Of a DNA stretch of 64,000 bases, positions 24,651 to 32,557 are shown piece after piece. The translations under genes and the position numbers were made by a program. The DNA comes from Io17-Chloro-G2 sp034420695. Lineage in GTDB: Bacteria; Chloroflexota; Dehalococcoidia; Lucifugimonadales; UBA3495. Location: positions 1-64,000 of the forward strand of contig DAOULB010000058.1 in NCBI GenBank assembly GCA_034420695.1. The letters are read 5' to 3'. The notes beneath the pieces were generated by a model, which saw only the letters and a program-made list of their open reading frames with translations, did not search any database and had not been told where the DNA came from. Position 1 is the stretch's first letter. Each line of letters begins with the position of its first letter.

Positions 24651-24857
24651 ATGGTCTTGTTCGCCCCCCGACGAAAAAGGAAACTGATAGAGCAAGGACG
24701 CCAACTAGGGCGCCAGGAGGCGCGTGAGGAGGGTCGCAGGGAAGGCCGCCGGGAGGCGAACGCCGAGTGGGAGGCTTGGCTTCAGCGGGAGGAGCAGGCG
24801 CGCGAGAAAGGTGAACCCTTTGACGAGCCTCGGCCTTCCCAGCGAGCTAAAGGCTAA
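24651..24857 (+). CDS. Soluble paralogue of the preceding coiled-coil tail (partial duplicate)
   Basis: 68 residues beginning MVLFAPRRKRKLIEQGRQ, closely matching the tail of the preceding protein from its internal MVLFAPRR onward. The shared landmarks are NAEWEAWLQR and GEPFDEP. The membrane part is absent. The middle is expanded by EEGRREGRREA-type repeats. ATG 24651 corresponds to the internal methionine of the full-length gene. It may be a duplicated remnant or a soluble partner. No function assignable. Confidence 0.45.
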   Translation: MVLFAPRRKRKLIEQGRQLGRQEAREEGRREGRREANAEWEAWLQREEQAREKGEPFDEPRPSQRAKG

Positions 24858-24897
24858 GCCGGATAGCCGTATTCAGCAATGGAGCCCTACCCCGTCC

Positions 24898-26028
24898 TCA
24901 CGTAGTCACGTCGGAGGGGGCTTGGTTGTTGCGGGCGGCTTGCAGCCGGTCCGTAGATACCTGTGGAAGGGCTGCCAGTTCTTCGGCCAAGCCTGCCGGG
25001 GGCTCCAGGTCCTTCAAGGCCGGTATCACTTCCTCCCCCATGAGCCGGATTGACCGCATGATTTTTTCGTGCTCCAGGCCTCCAAACATCATCCAGTTGC
25101 TTACGTTGGTAACCCCCAGTTCGCAGGCCTGCTGGAACTTCCGGATGACGGTGTCCGGGCTGCCAAAGTACAACCGGTCCAGGAATCCCCGGTCGTCTGG
25201 TTCCCCAGGATAAGGGGACGCTTGCACCCGGCCGTTCTCCACGGCCAAGCGGTTCAGGGCCCGGCCGGCCCGGTTCTGCCATCGGGCGTACTCCAGTTGG
25301 CCTTCGGCTTGCGCGTCTGTTTCAGCCACGTGGGTGATGGACTGCAGCCCAAGCTCCAGGCCATTGATTGATTTCCCCAAGTCCAGCCTGGCGTGGACCA
25401 GGGAGCTCAAATGGTCCCGGACTCCGGCGGCTCCCAGCAGCCCGGTGGTGACGGGCATCATGTCCCAGCGGGCTGCCAGTTCCATGGTTTCCACGCTGGT
25501 ACCTGCCACCCACAACGGCGGGTAGGGCTTTTGCATGGGCTTGGGCCAGACGGTAACCGGGTCCGGGGCCTTGATGTATTCGCCGTCGTAGGTGAAGGAA
25601 TCGTCCTTAGTCCAAGCCTGCACCATCACTTCCAAGGTCTCGTTGAACCTCTGCCGCGACTCTTCCAGTTCGACCCCGAAGCGGCCCATCTCGTGGGGTT
25701 GGTAGCCTCTCCCCACGCCGCAAATGAACCTACCGTCGATGAGGTTGTCCAATACGGCCACTTCCTCCGCCAAGCGGAGAGGCTGCCAGATGGGCAGCAC
25801 CAGCACTGCGGTTGCTATTTTCAACCGCTTGGTGCGCTGACCAATGTGAAGGGCCTGCAAAAGAGGGGCCGGCGAGTTGCCGTAGTTGGAGAAGTGGTGC
25901 TCGGCGATGAGGCAGAAGTCAAAGCCCATTTCTTCGGAATACTGGATTTGCTCCACCCCCTCCTCGAAAAGGGTCTTCCAGTCCCTGAGGGAGGGGTTGG
26001 GCCATTCGTAGAACAAGCCGAACTTCAT
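24898..26028 (-). CDS. LLM class flavin-dependent oxidoreductase (luciferase-like monooxygenase)
   Basis: A 376-residue TIM-barrel flavoprotein of the bacterial luciferase family. Hallmarks are YSEEMGFDFCLIAEHHFSNYGNSPAP, the IATAVLVLPIWQPLRLAEEVAVLD strand-helix, DGRFICGVGRGYQPHEM and YGSPDTV-like YFGSPDTVIRKFQ near the end. It uses FMNH2 or F420 to oxidise small organic substrates such as alkanes, sulfonates or cyclic ketones. Start ATG 26028 fits MKFGLFYEW. Neighbours are NIPSNAP and lactonase-like genes on the same strand, which suggests a catabolic function. The exact substrate and the cofactor are not determined. Confidence 0.88.
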   Translation of the reverse strand: MKFGLFYEWPNPSLRDWKTLFEEGVEQIQYSEEMGFDFCLIAEHHFSNYGNSPAPLLQALHIGQRTKRLKIATAVLVLPIWQPLRLAEEVAVLDNLIDGRFICGVGRGYQPHEMGRFGVELEESRQRFNETLEVMVQAWTKDDSFTYDGEYIKAPDPVTVWPKPMQKPYPPLWVAGTSVETMELAARWDMMPVTTGLLGAAGVRDHLSSLVHARLDLGKSINGLELGLQSITHVAETDAQAEGQLEYARWQNRAGRALNRLAVENGRVQASPYPGEPDDRGFLDRLYFGSPDTVIRKFQQACELGVTNVSNWMMFGGLEHEKIMRSIRLMGEEVIPALKDLEPPAGLAEELAALPQVSTDRLQAARNNQAPSDVTT

Positions 26029-26110
26029 GCGTGATTTCTCCGCCGTGGGTCATACAGAGGAGTCGAAAGAGGGTAAGGTGGCCCCGTCTGCACGGGTACC
26101 CTACGGCTCT

Positions 26111-26134
26111 GGGGCGGGCAATTTAGCCCGCCCC
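26111..26134. repeat. REP-like palindrome
   Basis: A perfect 9-bp inverted repeat, GGGGCGGGC and GCCCGCCCC, around AATTTA. It lies between two genes of the same strand and resembles the hairpin at 30271 in sequence and length. Confidence 0.6.
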
Positions 26135-26165
26135 TGGGTCTTGCCGCGTGAGTCCCGAAGCGCCT

Positions 26166-26780
26166 TCAGTGCATCGGCGAGAAGGACGAGGGCGCCACCA
26201 TCTTGTTTTCCTGGCGGATGAGCCCAGGCGCTCCGGCGGGCCATTGGGGAATCTTGTTGGCCTCGCCACGGATCCGGTTGCGTTCGTTCAGGTCCTTATA
26301 GGGCCAGACGTGCATCCAGCGGTTCAGGCCGCCGAACTCGGTGGACATGCCCGCAGCCAAGGGAGAGAACTTTTCCCGGTGGGGCAGCGCATCGGTCCAC
26401 CGGCGGATAAGCTCCGGAATGGAACCGGGTTCGTAGGTGTAAATGCGCATTTCGTAGATGTTGCCAAGGGCCTGGTCGCCGCCCAAGGGCCGCATGAAGG
26501 GGGCAGGGTTCCAGATTTCCGAGTTCATGTTGATGACGTTGCCTTCCAGCTTGGGCGGCCAGTCAGGGTCCTTGACCGCTTCGGCCCGGATGCGCTCCCG
26601 CTCCTCTAGGCTATCGTAGCCCCAGACGTGGATAATCTGGTTGAGGGGGCCGATTTCGGTGTGCCAGAAAGCGGCCAGGGGCGAGTATTTCTCCCGGGCT
26701 GGCAGGGCCACTTCGAAAGCGTTCTCCACAGCGGCCAGCGTTCCCGGTTTGATATCGTAGGTCCTTACTTCGTAGATCAT
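26166..26780 (-). CDS. NIPSNAP family protein with two tandem domains
   Basis: A 204-residue protein made of two ferredoxin-like alpha/beta repeats. The first starts IYEVRTYDIKPGTLAAVENAF, the second IYEMRIYTYEPGSIPELI. Each ends with a W-x-Y-x-(S/D)-L-(E/N)-E-R block (VWGYDSLEERERIR and VWPYKDLNERNRIR). Bacterial NIPSNAP proteins occur in catabolic operons, but their biochemical role is unclear. ATG 26780 is chosen because GGAGGA lies 8 bases upstream; an in-frame ATG at 26828 has no such site. It lies between the LLM oxidoreductase and the lactonase-like gene. Confidence 0.85.
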   Translation of the reverse strand: MIYEVRTYDIKPGTLAAVENAFEVALPAREKYSPLAAFWHTEIGPLNQIIHVWGYDSLEERERIRAEAVKDPDWPPKLEGNVINMNSEIWNPAPFMRPLGGDQALGNIYEMRIYTYEPGSIPELIRRWTDALPHREKFSPLAAGMSTEFGGLNRWMHVWPYKDLNERNRIRGEANKIPQWPAGAPGLIRQENKMVAPSSFSPMH

Positions 26781-26934
26781 AGTCTCTTCCTCCCCGATGT
26801 TTGTATCTGTAGCGGGCTGCATGCCCACTCACCTTCCGGAGCGAGTGTAGCAGCGACCGGCAGTGCGGGCAAACAGATTCTCCGGCCATCGCCCGGTCTC
26901 CCGGCAACTGCCCCTTTTAGGGGTTGCTCCAGCG

Positions 26935-27957
26935 TCACACTCCCAGCTTCGTGGTCAGTACCCACATGGGACGTCGGCCCACATCGTAAATCTCCGAAGG
27001 CGTCAGGTCTCCTGATGACTGGTCTATCACGTAGGAAGCCAGCCGCCCCGTCTCCAGGCCGGCGGCGAAAACGTACCTGCCGTCGGGGTCCAGGCTGAAG
27101 GCCCGGGGCACGGCCTCGGTGGCGGCCCGCCCCACGGCGGTCAGCCTGCCCGAGGGCTGGTCCACGGCGAAGGCCGCGATGCTATTGTGGCCCCGGTTGG
27201 GGGCGTAGAGGAAGCTGCCTGACGGAGTAATCTGGATCTGGGAGCAACTATTCTGCCCAGTGTAGCCTTCTGGCAGGGTGGAAATGGTCTGGAATGCGGT
27301 AAGGGTCCCGGCTTTGGCGTCCAGGTTGTAGCCCGTAACGCTGCAGCCCTGCTCGTCGGAGAAGTAAACGTAGTCCCGGCTGGGATGGAAGCAGAAGTGG
27401 CGGGGACCCAAGTATTCCGATGGTTGCACCGTGGGCGGCGAGTTTGGGCTGAGATGACCCGATTCCGGGTCGAACCTGAATTGGTAAATAGCGTTGGGCC
27501 CCCGGTTGGCGATGTGGGGAACAAAGGCGAACCGGTTGGAAGGGTCGGTCTGGATGGAATGGGCTCCCATCGCCGTCTGCCGCCACTCCACGGGGGGAAT
27601 TTCCGCCGCTCCGGCGTCGTTGATGCGGTGCACCGCCGCCGTCTTCTGGTAGTAGTAGGCCGACAACACGTACCTGCCCTGCCGGTCGGTGGCCAAGTGC
27701 ACCGGCTCGCCCTGAAGCGAAGCCGCGCCGATGAAGGACAGGCCGCCGGTGCCTTGGTCCACTTGGAAACTGGCGATGTCCTGCACCCCCCGGCGGCCCA
27801 CGTAGACCACGCTGCGGTCCGGATTGATGGCCATTGCCGCGGGGCCTCCCTCAACTGCAACCCGGTCCCGCGCAGTCAATGCACCCGTATCGGGGTCCAT
27901 GGTGTTGATGAGAATCTGGTCGTCGTCCTGAAGCGAAACGTAAACGTAGGCGGTCAA
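26935..27957 (-). CDS. Lactonase family seven-bladed beta-propeller protein (6-phosphogluconolactonase-like, YbhE type)
   Basis: A 340-residue repeat protein with blade-like units containing D-P-x-x-G-x-L and D-P-(S/D)-x-(R/G)-(Y/F)-(V/A)-F motifs (DPDTGALTARD, DPSNRFAFVPH, DPDGRYVFAAG). This is typical of the cytoplasmic 6-phosphogluconolactonase/carboxy-cis,cis-muconate cyclase propellers. The GPRHFCFHPSRDYVYFSDE segment matches the family active-site blade. No signal peptide. TTG 27957 is preferred because AGGGAGG lies 5 bases upstream; an ATG at 27987 would add ten residues that lack family character. It may hydrolyse a lactone in the neighbouring pathway or in sugar metabolism. Confidence 0.82.
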   Translation of the reverse strand: MTAYVYVSLQDDDQILINTMDPDTGALTARDRVAVEGGPAAMAINPDRSVVYVGRRGVQDIASFQVDQGTGGLSFIGAASLQGEPVHLATDRQGRYVLSAYYYQKTAAVHRINDAGAAEIPPVEWRQTAMGAHSIQTDPSNRFAFVPHIANRGPNAIYQFRFDPESGHLSPNSPPTVQPSEYLGPRHFCFHPSRDYVYFSDEQGCSVTGYNLDAKAGTLTAFQTISTLPEGYTGQNSCSQIQITPSGSFLYAPNRGHNSIAAFAVDQPSGRLTAVGRAATEAVPRAFSLDPDGRYVFAAGLETGRLASYVIDQSSGDLTPSEIYDVGRRPMWVLTTKLGV

Positions 27958-28144
27958 ATTACCCTCCCTGATGGCGCGCCATCGCAAGTTACCGGTTTGT
28001 TGCCTGTTATCGGGTTGTTGTTTGAGTATACCGGAATCCGGGTATCATGGGAGACCCGGTTGGCACTCCCGGAGCCGGGACTTCCACGGTTGGGGTAAGA
28101 TAGCTCCAGCAGCCCCAGCGACGCCACGAGCCAGTGGAGGAGCC

Positions 28145-29290
28145 ATGAAGAGGAGCGAGTCCAGGATCCTGACAACCCATACCGGCAGCCTGCCCCGGCC
28201 GGTAAGCCTCCAGGAACTGCTGCGGGAGAGAGAGGAACGCCGGGAGTTCGACGGCGCCGAGTTCGACAGCCAAGTGGAGCAGGCCGTCGCCGGCGTGATA
28301 GCCAGGCAAAGGGAGACCGGCATAGACGTGGTTAACGACGGCGAGCAGGCACGTGGACAGTACGCCACTTATGTAAAGGAACGGCTGACCGGGTTCGAGG
28401 GAGAGCGCATCGTCCGCACCCGTCCCCGCCTCGACGACGCCGACTTCCCGGAGTTTGCCGCCCAGCAGATTCACCTCTCTTCCCGCAACATGCCCCAGCC
28501 CGCCTGCACGGGGCCCATCGCTTGGAGGGACTGGCCGGCGGCGGCGCGGGACATCCAGGCCCTGCGGCGGGCAGCGGAAGGCGTTCCCGTGGAAGAGGTG
28601 TTCATGACCGCCGCTTCGCCGGGGGTGATAGCCAACTTCCTGCCCAACGAGTACTACGCCACCGAGGAAGCCTATCTCTACGCCTTGGCCGAGGTGATGA
28701 AGGACGAATACAAGGCGATCGTTGACGCCGGGCTGGTGCTGCAGATTGACTGCCCCGACCTGGCCATGACCCGCGTCTCCCAGTTCTCCCACCTGTCGGT
28801 GGAGGAGTTCAAGAAGGTGGTGGAATTGCACGTAGAGGTCATCAACTACGCCCTCCGGGACATCGACCCGGAGCGGATGCGGCTGCACCTCTGCTGGGGC
28901 AACACCGAGGGCCCGCATCACCACGACGTGCCCCTCAAGGAAATAGTTGACTTGGTGCTGAAGGCGAGGCCGCTGGGACTGTCCTTCGAGGGGGCCAATC
29001 CCCGGCACGCCCACGAGTGGAAGCTCTGGCACGACGTGAAGCTCCCCGAGGGAAAGTTCCTGATTCCTGGGGTGCTGGACACCACCACCAACTTCATCGA
29101 GCACCCCGAACTGGTCGCCCAGCGCATCCTCAACTACGCCAACGCCGTGGGTCGGGAGAAGGTGATGGCGGGCAGCGACTGCGGCTTCGGCACCTCGGCC
29201 TGGGGCCGCAAGGTGGAAACCAACATCGTCTGGGCCAAGCTGGCATCCATGGTGGAGGGCGCCCGCCTGGCTTCCCAAGAGCTCTGGTAA
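28145..29290 (+). CDS. Cobalamin-independent methionine synthase (MetE)-like methyltransferase
   Basis: A 381-residue TIM barrel equal to the C-terminal catalytic half of MetE, opening with ILTTHTGSLPRP. The zinc ligands of MetE are all recognisable: His and Cys in LHLCWGNTEG, Glu in LSFEGANPRH, Cys in MAGSDCGFGT. The DGEQARGQYATYV and AASPGVIANFLPN blocks are also family-like. Proteins of this short form act in methyl or alkyl transfer to thiols (epoxyalkane:CoM transferase-like) or take a corrinoid methyl donor. ATG 28145 has GGAGG 4 bases upstream. It is divergent from the lactonase gene and followed by an SDR gene. Substrate unresolved. Confidence 0.83.
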   Translation: MKRSESRILTTHTGSLPRPVSLQELLREREERREFDGAEFDSQVEQAVAGVIARQRETGIDVVNDGEQARGQYATYVKERLTGFEGERIVRTRPRLDDADFPEFAAQQIHLSSRNMPQPACTGPIAWRDWPAAARDIQALRRAAEGVPVEEVFMTAASPGVIANFLPNEYYATEEAYLYALAEVMKDEYKAIVDAGLVLQIDCPDLAMTRVSQFSHLSVEEFKKVVELHVEVINYALRDIDPERMRLHLCWGNTEGPHHHDVPLKEIVDLVLKARPLGLSFEGANPRHAHEWKLWHDVKLPEGKFLIPGVLDTTTNFIEHPELVAQRILNYANAVGREKVMAGSDCGFGTSAWGRKVETNIVWAKLASMVEGARLASQELW

Positions 29291-29438
29291 CCCAGGAAAC
29301 CCAGAAAGGCTTGCCAACGCCGGGCCTTGACGGCCCTCTGTCAAGCTTCTGCAGTGGCGGCAGCCAGCCAGTATAATCAGCTTGGCTTGCAATCAGGGGA
29401 TTCTCCAAGAAGTTATTCTCGGCTCGCTGGAGGGCACT

Positions 29439-30215
29439 ATGGACCTGGGACTGGAAGGACGGGTGGCAATGGTTACCGGCGGCAGCAACGGGCTGGGCAA
29501 GCAGGCGGCCCAGACCCTGGCCAGGGAGGGATGCAAGGTGTCCATCTGCGCCCGGGGCCAAGAGCGGCTGGACGCCGCGGTGTCGGAGTTCAGTGGGCTG
29601 GGCTATACGGTCCACGGCTGCCAGGCCGACGTGACGGTGGATGAGGACGCCCAGCGGTTCTACCGGGAGACGGTGGATTCCCTGGGCCACCCGGACATCC
29701 TGGTCAACAACGTGGGAGGGCGCCGCGGCTCGGCGGTCTTCGAAGAGATGACGCTGGAGCAGTTCCAAGAGGGCCTGGAAGTGAACTTGGTGTGCGCGGT
29801 GCGGCTCATGGCGATGGTGGTGCCCCACATGAAGGAGCAACGGTGGGGGCGCATCGTCAACATTTCCTCCATCTATGGCCGGGAGTACGGCGGGTCCATG
29901 GACTACATGGCGGCCAAGGCCGGGCTGATCGCCTTTTCCAAGCACTTGGCGTTGCAGACCATTCCCTATAACGTGCTGGTGAACAGCATCGCCCCCGGGT
30001 CCATCGACTTCCCCGGCAGCAGTTGGGACCGGTTCCAGCAGAACAACACGCCGGAGGTGGTGGCCGAGTTCATTGACCGGAACCTGCCCGCCGGGAAGTT
30101 CGGCTGGCCGGAGCCCATCGGGGAGATGGTGGCGTTCCTGGCATCGGACCGGGCCGACTTGGTGGCTGGCGCCTGCATCAACGTGGACGGGGGACAGTCC
30201 CGCTCCCTCTTCTAG
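29439..30215 (+). CDS. Short-chain dehydrogenase/reductase family oxidoreductase
   Basis: A 258-residue classical SDR. Cofactor motif VTGGSNGLG, CARGQERL after strand 2 (NADP preference likely), NNVGG in place of NNAG, catalytic Ser in NISSIYGREYG and the Tyr-x-x-x-Lys pair in YMAAKAG. The C-terminal FLASDRADLVAGACINVDGG is standard. ATG 29439 has GGAGG 5 bases upstream. TATAAT at 29372-29377 may be its -10. Unlike the SDR at 19586 its catalytic residues are complete, so it is probably an active alcohol or ketone oxidoreductase. Substrate unknown. Confidence 0.88.
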   Translation: MDLGLEGRVAMVTGGSNGLGKQAAQTLAREGCKVSICARGQERLDAAVSEFSGLGYTVHGCQADVTVDEDAQRFYRETVDSLGHPDILVNNVGGRRGSAVFEEMTLEQFQEGLEVNLVCAVRLMAMVVPHMKEQRWGRIVNISSIYGREYGGSMDYMAAKAGLIAFSKHLALQTIPYNVLVNSIAPGSIDFPGSSWDRFQQNNTPEVVAEFIDRNLPAGKFGWPEPIGEMVAFLASDRADLVAGACINVDGGQSRSLF

Positions 30216-30270
30216 GGAGTTCTTGGACAAGGCCGCTGGAGCGGCCAAGGCTGCTATTCCTTGTCATGCT

Positions 30271-30299
30271 GTAGGGGCGGGTTTGAAACCCGCCCCTAC
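30271..30299. repeat. Perfect 29-bp REP-like palindrome
   Basis: GTAGGGGCGGGTTT, a central G, and the exact reverse complement. It sits between the convergent SDR and VOC genes and shares GTAGGGGCG with the hairpin at 6223. This looks like a dispersed intergenic palindrome that could also end both transcripts. Confidence 0.7.
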
Positions 30300-30354
30300 T
30301 ACGTGCTCGTCCAGAACGCCCCGGTTACGATTTCCTCATTCAGGACGCCCCTGC

Positions 30355-30804
30355 TTACTTCATGAACTTCGCGGCTGAAGGGACCGGGTCGGGGTCGCCC
30401 ATGGGGTCCCGCTCGTCCTCCTTGGTCTGGAGTTCGATCTGCAGGGTGATGCCGTTGGGGTCGTTGAAGTAGAAGGTCTTGCCCCAGTGGCGTTCGATGA
30501 TGTCGGTCACTTCCACACCGTTGCTCTTCAACTGTTGCAGCGACTCGTTGAACTCTTCCTCGGTGGAGACGGGGATGGCGAAGTGGTTCAGGTACTGGTT
30601 GCTGGTCTTGGACAGGTCCTCGTCGGTTTCGAAGAAGGCGAATGAGTTTCCGCCGCCGATCTCAACGTTGTAGTGCCTGCCGCCGTTGGGGGTGCGCATG
30701 GTGCGGGCGATCTTCATGCCCAAAATGCCGCAATAGAACTGTACCGTGGCCTCCATGTCGTTGGTATTGACGCCCACGTGGTCAATATTGGTGGTCTTGA
30801 ACAT
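30355..30804 (-). CDS. VOC superfamily (glyoxalase/dioxygenase-like) protein
   Basis: A 149-residue protein with two beta-alpha-beta-beta-beta units, as in glyoxalase I and extradiol dioxygenases. The probable metal ligands are His in NIDHVGVNT, His in YLNHFAIPV and Glu in GITLQIEL. The FYCGILGMKIARTM segment is typical of the first unit. The last 25 residues are a proline-rich tail. It starts with ATG 30804, preceded by GGAGG. Possible roles are isomerisation, dioxygenation or epimerisation of a small substrate. It is the last gene of the catabolic zone before the AT-richer island. Confidence 0.85.
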   Translation of the reverse strand: MFKTTNIDHVGVNTNDMEATVQFYCGILGMKIARTMRTPNGGRHYNVEIGGGNSFAFFETDEDLSKTSNQYLNHFAIPVSTEEEFNESLQQLKSNGVEVTDIIERHWGKTFYFNDPNGITLQIELQTKEDERDPMGDPDPVPSAAKFMK

Positions 30805-31390
30805 GGCGCTGCCTCCTTCAGGAGTAGTGTTGTCTGCATCTTACCAGAGCGGCCCTTGGGCCGGTAGGCTTGGAGTCCATCATGGGCCGGCCCGCCTGCC
30901 GGAAGGAAGAAAAATTCAATATCCCCACCATTTCCCGCCATTTTCCACCATTTTGGCTTCGGGGAGGCGGGTCTGGCCGCCTGCCGGAGGGTCATCATTG
31001 CAACCGGTGGGGTTTTTGATTTTCCGGAAAACTGGGTAATTCTGGGACATTCTGGCCAATTCAGCTTTGGCAACCGGCCTATTTCGGGTCTCAAATGTCC
31101 CAGGTAATTGAGAACAGTGGGTACTTTCTTGAGGTTTTGCAACAGTTTCAGCGATTTTCCGCGCGCTTTTTATTGATGCCGAGTTGGATGCCGGGACCTG
31201 TGCGGCCGGGCGGGCGATGGGACTTTCGAAAAGGGAATTCATGGCGATTGGGCAGGGCAAGCAGTCAAAGCTATTACCATGATAAAGGGGAGTTTCACCG
31301 GTATGGAAGGGGCGGAGCGTCAGTGGCGGGGATTGGGGAAGGGAGGAATAGATTCGGCTTCGGTTGGAAGGAGTAAGGAGCGAATCGGAT
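30805..31390. other. 585-bp gap bordering the AT-richer island; no gene seen
   Basis: Open frames exist but none shows protein-family character. The left part repeats CGCCTGCCGGA (near 30894 and 30979) and has three close variants of CCATTTTCC/CCATTTTGG between 30930 and 30958. A perfect palindrome TTTTCCGGAAAA lies near 31020-31031, followed by two copies of ATTCTGG-type sequence. G+C falls visibly from here rightwards. It may be an island edge; no attachment site or tRNA was found. Confidence 0.4.
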
Positions 31391-31873
31391 TTAAGGACGA
31401 AATCGACTTGGTCCCCTTTTTGGTGCCGGCTGGCTAGCGGTTGGCGATGTCGTGGAATGAACCATTCGGTAGGTTTCGAAATAGGGCATTTGGCCGATAT
31501 GGCCCACCATAGAGATCGGCTTTTGGGCTGACAACAAACGAGCGACAGTGCGCCAGTGGGCTCTCAAAATTGGAAGGAATAGGAACGATAGACCACAATG
31601 GCCCTCACATTCGTTGTTGAAATGGTTAATATCTTGCCTCTCTTGGTTATCCAGCATTATGGCGTCTTCAAGGGGAATCCTTCGATAGTGCAAATATGCC
31701 TGCTTTCGGAACATGCGCCCGGCGTTATTTTCAGGGGAACGGAGCATACGGTCCAGATGGACAGCTTTCTCGAACTGCTCTGGTTCGTTTTCCTTGACCT
31801 CCAACCAAATGACTAAGTTTCTTGCCCCGCTGGGAATGGGTCGAAACCTCCCCCGGAGTGAAGACAGCTTCAA
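31391..31873 (-). CDS. Uncharacterised protein downstream of the ATPase-TOPRIM pair
   Basis: A 160-residue open frame of unknown family. The first ~95 residues look protein-like (VIWLEVKENEPEQFEKAV, EDAIMLDNQERQDINHF, ECEGHCGL). The last third is compositionally different and may be frame drift after a lost stop. The TTG start lacks a clear ribosome binding site, and a family-like N-terminus is not evident, so it could be a truncated remnant. It is the same strand as, and 39 bases after, the TOPRIM gene. It might be a third member of that module. No function assignable. Confidence 0.4.
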   Translation of the reverse strand: MKLSSLRGRFRPIPSGARNLVIWLEVKENEPEQFEKAVHLDRMLRSPENNAGRMFRKQAYLHYRRIPLEDAIMLDNQERQDINHFNNECEGHCGLSFLFLPILRAHWRTVARLLSAQKPISMVGHIGQMPYFETYRMVHSTTSPTASQPAPKRGPSRFRP

Positions 31874-31912
31874 TCAAGCGTTAGCGTCGCGGTTGATTGG
31901 TCATGTCGCGGG

Positions 31913-32557
31913 TCATTCGGGGAAAAACAGTCTATTCAGCCAGGACGTTAGAGCGTCTGCATGCGGTGCGTTAGCGTCAAGAAACCCCGCTGTGATGGCA
32001 GTGCCATAGGGCCTGCCGGGGGAACCTTGCCATGCGAGCCAGGTGTGCATGACTGCCTTGAGCTTATCTTTATCTCTAAACCTCGGGGCGGCAATGCCCT
32101 CTACGACTTGGGTGGCATGGTCTATCAAGTCGTCACCATCAGGAACGAGAAAGCGCAAGAAATGCTCTAACTTTCCGCGACTTTGGTTATCGGGCATGAT
32201 CCAAGCTCCCACTCTTGGCAGAAGCGAGTACCCGGGAGGGTTGAGAATCGTGCCGTCCAAGGCCGCTTGCAGAGGCACATGTTCGTATCCTGCCTTAATT
32301 AGATGATCTCTGATGGACTGCCAGCGACCAGCAGGATTTTTGTCTGCGTCAATGACAACTCCTACAACGTCTCCTTCCTCACTGCTAGCTTTCAGCCGAG
32401 TCGAAAAGTCGTCAAGTAGGTCATAGTCATTTTCGTGCGGTCGCACTTCGTCAAGGTGAGGTATGTCGCGATTACCGCAAATGTGTTTCAGGACATGCTC
32501 GTCGTCAGTCCCTTCCACCAAGAGAATTTTCTGGCCAGCCAAGTCAACGTACCTCAA
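31913..32557 (-). CDS. TOPRIM-domain protein (DUF3226-like), partner of the overlapping ATPase
   Basis: 214 residues with a TOPRIM fold. The glutamate is in ILLVEGTDDEHVLKH and the DxD in GVVIDADKNPAGRW. The remaining core (YSLLPRVGAWIMPDNQSRGKLEHFL) matches DUF3226/DUF4435-type proteins encoded beside AAA ATPases. In split-OLD and PARIS-type systems such proteins are the nuclease that acts when the ATPase is triggered. Its start overlaps the ATPase gene by 14 bases, so translation is coupled. Composition is AT-richer than the core genes, consistent with transfer. The defence role is an inference. Confidence 0.72.
   Translation of the reverse strand: MRYVDLAGQKILLVEGTDDEHVLKHICGNRDIPHLDEVRPHENDYDLLDDFSTRLKASSEEGDVVGVVIDADKNPAGRWQSIRDHLIKAGYEHVPLQAALDGTILNPPGYSLLPRVGAWIMPDNQSRGKLEHFLRFLVPDGDDLIDHATQVVEGIAAPRFRDKDKLKAVMHTWLAWQGSPGRPYGTAITAGFLDANAPHADALTSWLNRLFFPE

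Noticed and set aside
28007..30248. Large minus-strand frames opposite the MetE-like and SDR genes
   Set aside because: They mirror conserved plus-strand genes and contain no recognisable motif.
30916..31260. 114-codon minus-strand frame in the island-edge gap
   Set aside because: No ribosome site, no motif and no support from neighbours; sequence is dominated by short repeats.
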